The notes under the pieces: generated by a model
Seen by the model: the letters and a program-made list of their open reading frames with translations, nothing else
The model's database searches: none
Told to the model about the DNA's origin: nothing
Position numbers and translations under genes: made by a program
Shown here: one piece after another, positions 36,069 through 43,533 of the stretch
Position numbering within the stretch: position 1 is the first letter of the stretch
Layout: every line of letters starts with the position of its first letter
DNA from: an uncultured Paenibacillaceae bacterium
GTDB taxonomy: Bacteria; Bacillota; Bacilli; Aneurinibacillales; Aneurinibacillaceae
Assembly: GCA_946478845.1 (NCBI GenBank)
Contig: CAMLDI010000003.1
Coordinates: forward strand, 124,001-188,000
Direction: 5' to 3'
Length of the DNA: 64,000 nt

Positions 36069-37013
36069 TTATTTCAAGGTCTTAATATATTCAGCAATGG
36101 ATCGTGCATCATCTTCTGTGATATTCTGTGGAGGCATAGGAGCTGTATATCCTTGGGGTATTTTTGCATCCGGTTTCATAATGGATTCAACAATATACTC
36201 ATCGTCATACGTAACCGTTGAACCATCTGCTAACTTTATGGGTTTTCCATACACTCCACCCCAGCCTGGGCCAAACAATTTACTGGAATCCACAGCATGG
36301 CAATTGAGGCATCCAGAAGATTGGGCTAAAGCTTTTCCTTTTTCGGCAGGGCTAGCAGAAGAGGAATTGGTTGTCCCGGCGGCTTTTCCGCCAGATGTAA
36401 CAAACTGGTTAAACTCATCCTGGCTTACTACAGTCAATTTCCCTAACATCATAGAATGCATGGTTCCACAGTATTCAGCACAGGGAATAGAATACGTTCC
36501 TTTTTGTAAAGGCCCTGTCCAAAACTGGGTCTGTCTCCCTGGCACAGCATCTTGTTTCATGCGAAGAGCTGGAATCCAAAAACTATGGATTACATCTTTT
36601 GTTGTGATTTTAAACAAAATTTCTTTTCCTTCAGGGACCCGTAATTCATTTGTCGTTTGAAATCCTTCAGGGTATTTAAAATCCCAGGCCCACTTCTTGC
36701 CAACCACCTCTATTGTGTAAACATCTTTGGGAGGGCGTTGAATATCATAGGTAATTTGGGAACCAAGAATACCAATGATTACAAGGATAATTGCGGGGAT
36801 AATGGTCCAGATCATTTCAATTTTGGTATTTCCATGAATGGATAAGCCCTGGTCATCACTTCTTCTTCTGCGATAGCGAATCAGAAAAATAAATAAGAGC
36901 ATCTCCACCAGAATAAACATGACCAGTGCTACCCAGGAAATCAATACAAAAAGGGAGTCCACTTTTTCAGCCATGTCTGCAATGGCTTCAGGCAAAAACC
37001 AACCGATGTCCAC
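36069..37013 (-). CDS. ctaC: Cytochrome c oxidase subunit II with fused cytochrome c (caa3-type)
   Basis: 314 residues from GTG at 37013, with AAGGAGAG 6 bases upstream; the frame is open to 37058 but the extra residues are hydrophilic. Two membrane helices (about 15-45 and 66-85) precede the cupredoxin domain with the CuA ligands His143, Cys178, Glu180, Cys182, His186 and Met189 (SIPCAEYCGTMHSMM). A Ser-rich linker leads to a c-type cytochrome domain with CLNCH (235-239) and the axial Met near APMPPQ. So electrons enter from a cytochrome c fused to the oxidase. It ends 13 bases before COX1. Confidence 0.96.
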   Translation of the reverse strand: MDIGWFLPEAIADMAEKVDSLFVLISWVALVMFILVEMLLFIFLIRYRRRRSDDQGLSIHGNTKIEMIWTIIPAIILVIIGILGSQITYDIQRPPKDVYTIEVVGKKWAWDFKYPEGFQTTNELRVPEGKEILFKITTKDVIHSFWIPALRMKQDAVPGRQTQFWTGPLQKGTYSIPCAEYCGTMHSMMLGKLTVVSQDEFNQFVTSGGKAAGTTNSSSASPAEKGKALAQSSGCLNCHAVDSSKLFGPGWGGVYGKPIKLADGSTVTYDDEYIVESIMKPDAKIPQGYTAPMPPQNITEDDARSIAEYIKTLK

Positions 37014-37150
37014 AAAACACTCTCCTTTCTTTTCGGGGGATTGTCTATTCATGAACAAATATATGAATGGTTGATGTTGGATATGCCCTCCAAGGCAAAA
37101 GAAAAAAGCCCCTGGTATTGAGGCTTCTTTGTCTAGGATATTGTTTTAGA

Positions 37151-37885
37151 TTACTTTAGAATTTCTATATATCTTTCTAATGTTTCTTGCACATAACCGA
37201 AAATCATTTCCGTCATAGCCTGTGGATTGCCACCTGATTGATGATATGCTGTGAAACAATCATAGTACCTGCGCCGATCGGCAAATTTCACGTTGATGGC
37301 AGGGTAGCCTTCCTGCATCAGTTCTAAATTAAGAAGCAAACGCCCTGTACGGCCATTTCCGTCAATGAAAGGGTGGATGCCCTCAAACTGCAAATGAAAG
37401 TGCGCCACACGCTCAATTATGTGCATCGATTTTTTTATTTTCTCATAATTCGCTAGAAGTTGCTCCATCTGGATTGGGACATCCCACGGTTGGGGCGGTG
37501 TATGTACCGCACCCATAATACGTACAGGCACTCTGCGATAGATTCCCTTATCCTGCGGTTGATCCATCAGTACAATACTATGGATATCTTTAATTACCTT
37601 TTCCGAAATTGGAATTTTTTGTTTTACCAAATCCTCCACATAGAAATAGGCGTTTTTATGACCGATAACTTCTAAATGATCCTTTAATGGTTTCTCCCCA
37701 ATGGTAATTCCTTCGTTTAAAATTAGGGCAGTTTCTTGTAGTGTCAAGGTGTTGCCCTCGATGGCATTTGAATTATAAGTAAATTCTATCAGGAATTCCT
37801 GACGAAGCCGTTCTACCTCGCCAGGAGTCAAGGGACGGCATTCATTAACCTGACGCAATAATGTATCGATCTTTTCAAAATTCAT
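37151..37885 (-). CDS. Fic-domain protein
   Basis: 244 residues. The Fic core has HPFIDGNGRTGR at 171-182 with the catalytic His171, so it should transfer AMP (or another nucleotide part) to a hydroxyl group of a target protein. A short N-terminal helix carries the inhibitory motif SNAIEGN (Ser39-x-x-x-Glu43-Gly), a class II-type self-inhibition that holds back ATP binding. The target cannot be read. It lies between the oxidase and the Nudix gene, on the same strand as both, with 90 bases after the Nudix stop. ATG at 37885 has GGAGA upstream. No antitoxin gene is adjacent. Confidence 0.92.
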   Translation of the reverse strand: MNFEKIDTLLRQVNECRPLTPGEVERLRQEFLIEFTYNSNAIEGNTLTLQETALILNEGITIGEKPLKDHLEVIGHKNAYFYVEDLVKQKIPISEKVIKDIHSIVLMDQPQDKGIYRRVPVRIMGAVHTPPQPWDVPIQMEQLLANYEKIKKSMHIIERVAHFHLQFEGIHPFIDGNGRTGRLLLNLELMQEGYPAINVKFADRRRYYDCFTAYHQSGGNPQAMTEMIFGYVQETLERYIEILK

Positions 37886-37972
37886 GGATTATTCTCCAAT
37901 CAAAAAAAAGTTATCAAACCATTCATGCAGCAAGGCCATTTGCTGTCATCGGTTTATTTTTCAACGTTTTTT

Positions 37973-38581
37973 CTACTTCAACAATTCAATAAACTCGTGT
38001 AAAATCCTGGCCGTTAACCCCCAAATTATCTTATCTTCATAGCGATAAAAGTACTCAGGCAAACGGACATGTCTCCATTTATAATCCCGTCCATCTGGAA
38101 TCAACTCAAAGGGAAAATCCTCTTCCGGCTGAACCTTCACCTGAATATAAAAGATCTCTGGTTCATAATTCATCAAGTAATCCAGGGGGACAGTAAATAC
38201 TTCGCTGACTTCCTCATTAGGGGCAATTTTGTTATTGTCATGAATCTTTCCAACGAAAGAAAATATAGAAGAAGAACTGGGATGGACTAAAACCCCCAAT
38301 CCATCGATCAAATCCACGTCCTCTATATCGATGCCTAACTCTTCGCAAGTTTCCCGCAGGGCAGCTTCTTTTTCAGAAGCATCATCTTGTTCTACCTTTC
38401 CCCCAGGAAAACAGATTTCACCAGGTTGGCTCTTCAATTGATGGGATCTGATTTCGAATAATACATGGGTTTCTCCTTCAACCTCTACCAGAGGAATAAG
38501 CACTGCTGATTTCCGCAACGGTGCAAATCCAAATAAATTAAAGGGGTGTAATTGCATTTTATTTTCGATTTCTTTTATCAT
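37973..38581 (-). CDS. Nudix hydrolase, CoA pyrophosphatase type
   Basis: 202 residues. The Nudix box GGKVEQDDASEKEAALRETCEELGI (about 60-84) carries the Glu residues that bind the metal. The sequence just before it (SQPGEICFPGG) is the CoA-type Nudix signature, so a substrate such as CoA or a related dinucleotide is probable. It overlaps the Toprim gene by one base and reads in the same direction. ATG at 38581. The family resembles Bacillus YeaB. Confidence in the substrate is moderate. Confidence 0.88.
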   Translation of the reverse strand: MIKEIENKMQLHPFNLFGFAPLRKSAVLIPLVEVEGETHVLFEIRSHQLKSQPGEICFPGGKVEQDDASEKEAALRETCEELGIDIEDVDLIDGLGVLVHPSSSSIFSFVGKIHDNNKIAPNEEVSEVFTVPLDYLMNYEPEIFYIQVKVQPEEDFPFELIPDGRDYKWRHVRLPEYFYRYEDKIIWGLTARILHEFIELLK

Positions 38582-38923
38582 CTAATACAACCCTTCTTCA
38601 CGAATTTCAAAATCAGCCTTCCTTAAAATTTTCGCTAAATATTCATAAGGCGTACGGGCAATTTCCGTGTAACTTTTTCTGGTAAATAAATGGCGTGCAT
38701 TAGGGAACTCCTGCAATAACTGTTTGCGCAATTTTTTCCCCTGAGCATCCTCATCAACAAAAATATATATATCACTGTCGTAAGCCTGATTTGAAATATG
38801 GTCAAGCTTATGGCTACTTAATGTTCCATGGGTACAAATAATTTCAACGGGCTCAGCAATAATTTTTTCCAGATGCTTTTTATCAGTTTTCCCTTCCACA
38901 ATAATCACTTTTTGAATGATCAT
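38582..38923 (-). CDS. Small Toprim-domain protein (YusF-like)
   Basis: 113 residues, all one Toprim domain: VIIVEGKTDKKHLEKII (residues 6-22, the nucleotidyl Glu in EGKTD) and IYIFVDEDAQGKKLRK (about 50-65, the DxD metal pair). It lacks the extra domains of primase or RNase M5. Bacillus YusF is the closest known type; function is not defined. It is coupled to the Nudix gene and follows the alcohol dehydrogenase with about 33 bases between, probably one transcript. Confidence 0.85.
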   Translation of the reverse strand: MIIQKVIIVEGKTDKKHLEKIIAEPVEIICTHGTLSSHKLDHISNQAYDSDIYIFVDEDAQGKKLRKQLLQEFPNARHLFTRKSYTEIARTPYEYLAKILRKADFEIREEGLY

Positions 38924-38956
38924 AAATGGTCACCTCACCCTTATCATACCATGACT

Positions 38957-40156
38957 TTAATAAGCCATTTCGAATATTGTAAGAACATCCTCGCTAGTAA
39001 TTTTTCTCGGTCCAGGGAGGTATTGGTTATCCAACCCGCTAATGCGTACAGACTCTTTTGCCATAAAGGGCAGTTTCTCTTTTTCAATGCCCATTTGTTG
39101 CAAGGTACCATATGCATCAAGTTCTTTAAACCAGGCTTCAACTGCTTTAATGGTAGCCGCTGCAGCAACCTGATCATCTTTTTCATGAATTTGAAAAACT
39201 TTGCGTCCTAACCGGGCCAGACGATAAGGTTTTTCCGCCTTCACAATATACTCAAAGTAAGCAGGAGTTAAAATAGCCAATCCTCGTCCATGGGAAATAT
39301 CATAATGGGCGGATAAAATATGCTCCATTCCATGAACAGGGAATCCTCCCCCACGCCCTGCATTGGCAATCCCAATCAGAGCTAGAGAACTCGTCCATTG
39401 CAAATGGGACCTGGCCTCATAATCTTCAGGGAAATCCATAGCTTTGCGCCCATACCCAATCACATTCCTCATTAAGCCTTCCGTGATTTCATCCTGAACA
39501 TTGGCATGTTCATCCCCTGAAAAATAGCCTTCATAAAGATGGGTAAAAATATCCACAGCTCCATCAGCTGTATATTCTTTTGAAACAGAATAGGTCAATT
39601 CCGGGTCTAAAATGGCTGCTTTTGGGTGCAGGCCTGGACCACTCATACCAGACTTCTCACCCGTTTCCCAATTCGTAATCACCGCAGTATTATTGGTTTC
39701 CGAACCTGTTGCTGCTAAAGTTGGGATTGTCACAATGGGCAACGCCTCTTTAATAGGCAGTAATTCCTTCCATTTTCCTGTTTTATTTCCCCGAATATAT
39801 TCACCGCATGGCCGTCCTGAAAGAGCAACGGTCGCAATAGCCTTAGCAGCATCCATGGTTGAACCGCCGCCAAGGGCAACGATCACATTACAACCTTCTT
39901 CCCTGGCAATTTGTGCTCCCCTATCTACCGTTGTAGCCCGTGGATTTGGCTCGATTTGATCATAGATAATATATTCTATGCCAGCTTGTTGCATTGATTG
40001 TACAATTTTTCCCAAAGAACCTGTCTTCTTAGCAGAAGTTTTTCCTGTGACAAGCAGGGCTTTGGTTCCATATTCTTGTAGGATTTCTCCCACTCTTGCC
40101 GACTCGCCTTTGCCAAAAACAATCTTCGTGGGCATGTTTAAAATAAAGTTAATCAC
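38957..40156 (-). CDS. Iron-containing alcohol dehydrogenase
   Basis: 400 residues from GTG at 40156, with GGGGAGGG 9 bases upstream; the frame is open further but the upstream codons look non-coding. NAD site GGGSTMDAAKAIA (about 96-108 in this numbering), SGPGLHPKAAILDPELTYSVSKEYTADGAVDIFTHLYEGYF with the metal Asp and His, and HGMEHILSAHYDISHGRGLAI holding the remaining metal histidines. Such enzymes oxidise primary alcohols or reduce aldehydes. Substrate is undefined. The decayed IS element sits immediately upstream, so the promoter may have been altered by the insertion. Confidence 0.93.
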   Translation of the reverse strand: MINFILNMPTKIVFGKGESARVGEILQEYGTKALLVTGKTSAKKTGSLGKIVQSMQQAGIEYIIYDQIEPNPRATTVDRGAQIAREEGCNVIVALGGGSTMDAAKAIATVALSGRPCGEYIRGNKTGKWKELLPIKEALPIVTIPTLAATGSETNNTAVITNWETGEKSGMSGPGLHPKAAILDPELTYSVSKEYTADGAVDIFTHLYEGYFSGDEHANVQDEITEGLMRNVIGYGRKAMDFPEDYEARSHLQWTSSLALIGIANAGRGGGFPVHGMEHILSAHYDISHGRGLAILTPAYFEYIVKAEKPYRLARLGRKVFQIHEKDDQVAAAATIKAVEAWFKELDAYGTLQQMGIEKEKLPFMAKESVRISGLDNQYLPGPRKITSEDVLTIFEMAY

Positions 40157-40272
40157 TGAAAAAATCCCTCCCCTAAGAAAACTGGAAAAACTAATTCCAA
40201 ATATTAAGACTTCTTTTAATAGTAACAGACTATTCCCTGCAGGGGCAACTGCCTGCCCCTCCCTTATACGCC

Positions 40273-40709
40273 TTATCACCTTTATCCCCTTTAGTCAGTT
40301 AGTGAAGCTTGCAAAGACCGGGGCGTCACGGAAAAGAGACCCTCCTTTTTAGAGGGCTTTCATTAAGTTTAGTACTTGCATGAGAGGAACTCCGGGATAG
40401 GTCACTTTTTCTATAGGTTCCTTGTTCGTGCTCATACATCGTTCCACCAGGTTAGCAAAAATAGGCTCAGCGTTCAATCGCATATTTATCCGATAACAAA
40501 CCTCATCATAATAAGGCTGCATACGCTTATGGCATAAGCCATTGAAGGTTTTATAAATCCAGGTTTTTGCTTCTCTAAATAATTTGAAGACCCCAGCCCT
40601 AGCGAACTGTTACTGATTTATTAGGATAAAAAGGTGATATAGCACTATATCTGGCACCCACACTCAGATCTTGCCAGCTGTTACTGATTTATTGGGATAA
40701 AGGTGATAA
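40273..40709 (-). mobile_element. Decayed IS element with terminal inverted repeats (IS1595/ISXO2-like)
   Basis: TTATCACCTTTATCCC (40273-40288) recurs as its inverse complement at 40694-40709, an inverted repeat bounding about 437 bp. Similarity continues inward (CAGT and GGCAAGA/TTGCAAAGA). Between them lies the tail of a transposase-like frame on the minus strand, and a partial copy of the terminal repeat in the orientation of the right end is at 40607-40642. So the element has lost most of its transposase and has a rearranged right end. It lies between uppP and the alcohol dehydrogenase. Confidence 0.6.
40349..40602 (-). pseudogene. Transposase C-terminal fragment (IS1595-type), truncated
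   Basis: The minus-strand frame ends at TAA (40349-40351) and reads TWIYKTFNGLCHKRM-QPYYDEVCYRINMR and PIFANLVERCM. This matches, from memory, the end of ISXO2/IS1595 transposases (the WI-TFNGVSHKHMQAYYDEVCYRVN type). No start or catalytic DDE residues are present, so it is a dead remnant. No stop occurs inside the 84-codon fragment. Confidence 0.55.
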
Positions 40710-40712
40710 AGT
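40607..40712 (+). repeat. Two direct copies of a 33-bp sequence (CTGTTACTGATTTATT-GGATAAA)
   Basis: CTGTTACTGATTTATTAGGATAAAAAGGTGATA at 40607-40639 and CTGTTACTGATTTATTGGGATAAAGGTGATAA at 40678-40709 differ by a few bases. They are both the terminal repeat of the decayed IS, 70 bp apart, and suggest a nested or partial second insertion. Confidence 0.6.
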
Positions 40713-40733
40713 TCTACATGGAGCACACAACAT

Positions 40734-40779
40734 AAAAGCCATATTCCCTGAGCCTTCAAACTCAGAAAATATGGCTTTT
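40734..40779 (-). terminator. Terminator after uppP
   Basis: AAAAGCCATATT...AATATGGCTTTT stem (40734-40745 with 40768-40779) with a central hairpin, followed by ATG-rich DNA with few Ts. It is 13 bases after the uppP stop at 40792. Confidence 0.7.
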
Positions 40780-40791
40780 CACTTCCTCCAT

Positions 40792-41580
40792 TTAAAACTT
40801 GCCAAGGAACTGCAGCAGTAAGACCCCAGCCCCTAAAATCCACACATAAATCGCAAATCCTTTTAAACTGCCCTTTTGTAATATTTTTAGCATCCACTTC
40901 ACTGCAATATAACCAAAAATAGCAGAAGCCAGGGTTCCGAAAATTAAAGCATCTACACCAATGACTTCAACCGCGGTCCCTTCACTTAACTTTTTCAATT
41001 GTAACACAGTAGCGCCGGCAATAGCGGGCAGAGAAACTAAGAAGGAAAAACGGGCAGCCGCCTCTTTATTAATGCCGCTGAAAAGGGCGCCGGCAATGGT
41101 CAGCCCTGAGCGGGAAATAGCAGGCAATATGGCTGCTCCCTGCAGGGTTCCCACAATTAGTGCATCTTTGATCTTAATGTCTTCAAAGGATTTATAACCA
41201 CGGTTTTTTGCATTATCTGCAATCCAGAGAATAAAACCTGTAGCCAGGAACTCCCAACCAACAGTAACCCCTGTTTTAGAGATTTCCTCAAAGAAATCCT
41301 CAAAAAGCAGGCCGATGATTCCCGTTGGAATAGTGGCAACCACTAATAAAAGCATAAGCCTGGAAAAAGGGCGTTTGATTAATCCTAAAATATCACGCCA
41401 GAAAACAGCCACTACAGCAACAAGGGTTCCCAGATGCAACATGGTATCTAAGAACAACCCTGCTTCGGATAAACCAAGAAATTTCCGCCCCAGTAAAAGA
41501 TGCCCCGTGCTGCTAACAGGGAGAAACTCAGTCAATCCCTGAATAATGCCTAAAATGATCGATTTGATAATTTCATCCAT
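40792..41580 (-). CDS. uppP: Undecaprenyl-diphosphatase UppP (BacA)
   Basis: 262 residues with about eight membrane helices. It removes phosphate from undecaprenyl diphosphate to recycle the cell-wall lipid carrier, and gives bacitracin resistance when abundant. The two family motifs are GLTEFLPVSSTGHLLL (about 17-32, with the catalytic Glu and Ser) and PAISRSGLTIAGAL (about 164-177, Arg-Ser-Gly). ATG at 41580 has GGGGGAC upstream; the longer frame to 41619 is rejected. It is not cotranscribed with the gene at 41669. Confidence 0.96.
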   Translation of the reverse strand: MDEIIKSIILGIIQGLTEFLPVSSTGHLLLGRKFLGLSEAGLFLDTMLHLGTLVAVVAVFWRDILGLIKRPFSRLMLLLVVATIPTGIIGLLFEDFFEEISKTGVTVGWEFLATGFILWIADNAKNRGYKSFEDIKIKDALIVGTLQGAAILPAISRSGLTIAGALFSGINKEAAARFSFLVSLPAIAGATVLQLKKLSEGTAVEVIGVDALIFGTLASAIFGYIAVKWMLKILQKGSLKGFAIYVWILGAGVLLLQFLGKF

Positions 41581-41668
41581 AACGATGTCCCCCATATGGA
41601 AAAGAAAATTGTACAACATAATACCATATTATACTAGAACAAAGGGGTTTATCCCATAAAAAGCATGT

Positions 41669-43513
41669 TTATTTCTGCTTCTCCCGAATATATCGAGTTA
41701 ATTCTGCTGTCATTTCATAATAAGAGAAAGGAGTAATCAAATAGATTCCATTAAAATATTGCAACGCCACATCCAGTAATTCTTTCGCAATGTCATTTCC
41801 TTCCTTGCGGGCTTCTACTCCAACCCCATGCTTTCGCATTCGTTCTCTCGCACTTTCCGAAATTTTAATGCCAGGCACTTCATTATGAAGAAACTCTGCA
41901 TTCCTTGAGCTGGTTAAAGGCATAATCCCTACAAAAATCGGGATTGGAATATGGCGGGTGCGCTCATAAATAAGCTTCAGCATTTCTGTATCATAAATGG
42001 GTTGAGTCATAATAAAATCGGCGCCAGCTTCCACTTTCTTTTCCAGGCGTTTGATCGCCGCATCAAAATGGCGCACATGGGGATTAAAGGCAGCCCCAAC
42101 CACAAATTGTGCCTGTTGTTTCATCGGTTTTCCCGAGAAGGTGATTCCTTGATTCAATTGCTTTACCATGCGAATCAAATCAAAGGAGGATACATCAAAA
42201 ACAGAGCTAGAACCTGGCAAATCCCCAAAGCGGGCTGGATCCCCTGTAATCACTAGCACCTGATTGATCCCCAGGGCATGCAATCCCATAAGATGGGACT
42301 GCTGCCCAATTAAGTTTCGGTCGCGGCAGGCAATATGGAGCAGAGGCTCTACTCCTAACCGATTTTTCATAATTGCACCGAGCGCCATATTGCTCATGCG
42401 GGTATTGGCTAAAGAGTTGTCTGCCAGGGTGACCGCATCCGCACCGGCATCCTCTAGGGCAGAACATCCCTGGATAAAGGATTCCACTTCCAAATCCTTT
42501 GGCGGGTCGAATTCTACAATAATGGTTGGCCTTTTGGCCACTAAATCTACGATTCCCTCAGGTTTTTTGCCCCGTTCAGGATGGGCAACGTGAACCACCG
42601 GTTCCACAATTTCATCGGCTTCTGGATTTACCCTGGGGACAGGTTTTAAGTCTTTTAACGCATCTGAAATTGCCTTAATGTGTTCAGGAGTGGTTCCACA
42701 GCATCCGCCAATCAAGCGAACCCCCTGCTCCCGGAAACGTAAGGCACTTTCGGCAAAGTAGGCAGGAGCAGATTTATAATTGTATTCTCCATCAGATAAA
42801 CCTAAGCGGCCTGCATTTGGAAATACAGACAGGGGCATATCAACGGGAACAATGGTCTTTTCCAGAGAGCGGAGAATTTCCGCAGGGCCCATCCGGCAAT
42901 TTAGCCCCAAAACATCAGCGCCAGCTTTTTGCAATTCCGCAAAAGCATGGGTTAATGAATAACCATCCCTGGTTAAGCCAACTTCAATGGTTGCCATTTG
43001 GGCAACAATAGTTTTCGTAGTCATAGGGCGAATCACTTCTAATGCCAAAAGCAATTCTTCTACATCAAGAAAAGTTTCTAAAAGAAGGGCATCAACCCCG
43101 GCATAAAGCAGGGCGGAAGCTTGTTCTTCAAACTGTTCTTTAAACCCTTTCATGTTCCGTTCTGGGACCCGGCCAGCATTAATGGAACCAATATCCCCAA
43201 TAATGTAGGCATCCTCTCCCACAGCACCCTTGGCAACCTGCACAGCAGCCCGATTTAAGCGAGCCACGTCATCGCCCAGCCCATATCGGTCTAAGGCATT
43301 CCGATGGGCACCAAAGGTATTGGTGGTAATAAACCGGGCACCAGCATCGTAGTAGGCTTTATGAACATTGGCAATTAATTTAGGTTTTAAGGTATTTAAT
43401 TCTTCATAACTAACCCCGATAGGGATCCCCTGGCGGTAAAGCCAGGTCGCCATTGCCCCATCCCCTACCATTAAATGATTGGCAAGGTAATCCTTTAAAG
43501 ATATTTTTTTCAC
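41669..43513 (-). CDS. Bifunctional homocysteine S-methyltransferase/methylenetetrahydrofolate reductase
   Basis: 614 residues from GTG at 43513, with GGGGGGAG upstream. Residues 1-300 form the homocysteine methyltransferase barrel with the zinc site GLNCRMGP (Cys about 200) and [11 protein letters not shown] (Cys-Cys about 268). Residues 320-610 are the MTHFR barrel (IIVEFDPPKDLEVE, VLVITGDPARFG, FIMTQPIYD). It reduces 5,10-methylene-THF to 5-methyl-THF and may methylate homocysteine directly. It lies 20 bases downstream of metH, its likely partner, which uses 5-methyl-THF and B12. Bacillus YitJ is the same type. Confidence 0.93.
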   Translation of the reverse strand: MKKISLKDYLANHLMVGDGAMATWLYRQGIPIGVSYEELNTLKPKLIANVHKAYYDAGARFITTNTFGAHRNALDRYGLGDDVARLNRAAVQVAKGAVGEDAYIIGDIGSINAGRVPERNMKGFKEQFEEQASALLYAGVDALLLETFLDVEELLLALEVIRPMTTKTIVAQMATIEVGLTRDGYSLTHAFAELQKAGADVLGLNCRMGPAEILRSLEKTIVPVDMPLSVFPNAGRLGLSDGEYNYKSAPAYFAESALRFREQGVRLIGGCCGTTPEHIKAISDALKDLKPVPRVNPEADEIVEPVVHVAHPERGKKPEGIVDLVAKRPTIIVEFDPPKDLEVESFIQGCSALEDAGADAVTLADNSLANTRMSNMALGAIMKNRLGVEPLLHIACRDRNLIGQQSHLMGLHALGINQVLVITGDPARFGDLPGSSSVFDVSSFDLIRMVKQLNQGITFSGKPMKQQAQFVVGAAFNPHVRHFDAAIKRLEKKVEAGADFIMTQPIYDTEMLKLIYERTRHIPIPIFVGIMPLTSSRNAEFLHNEVPGIKISESARERMRKHGVGVEARKEGNDIAKELLDVALQYFNGIYLITPFSYYEMTAELTRYIREKQK

Positions 43514-43533
43514 TCTTGCTCCCCCCAACGAGG

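Noticed and set aside
36097..36660. 187-codon plus-strand frame inside COX2
   Set aside because: It lies fully antisense to the oxidase subunit with intact CuA and heme motifs.
40664..40897. 77-codon frame overlapping the IS remnant and the uppP end
   Set aside because: It runs antiparallel through a terminator and the IS end repeats and has no family match.
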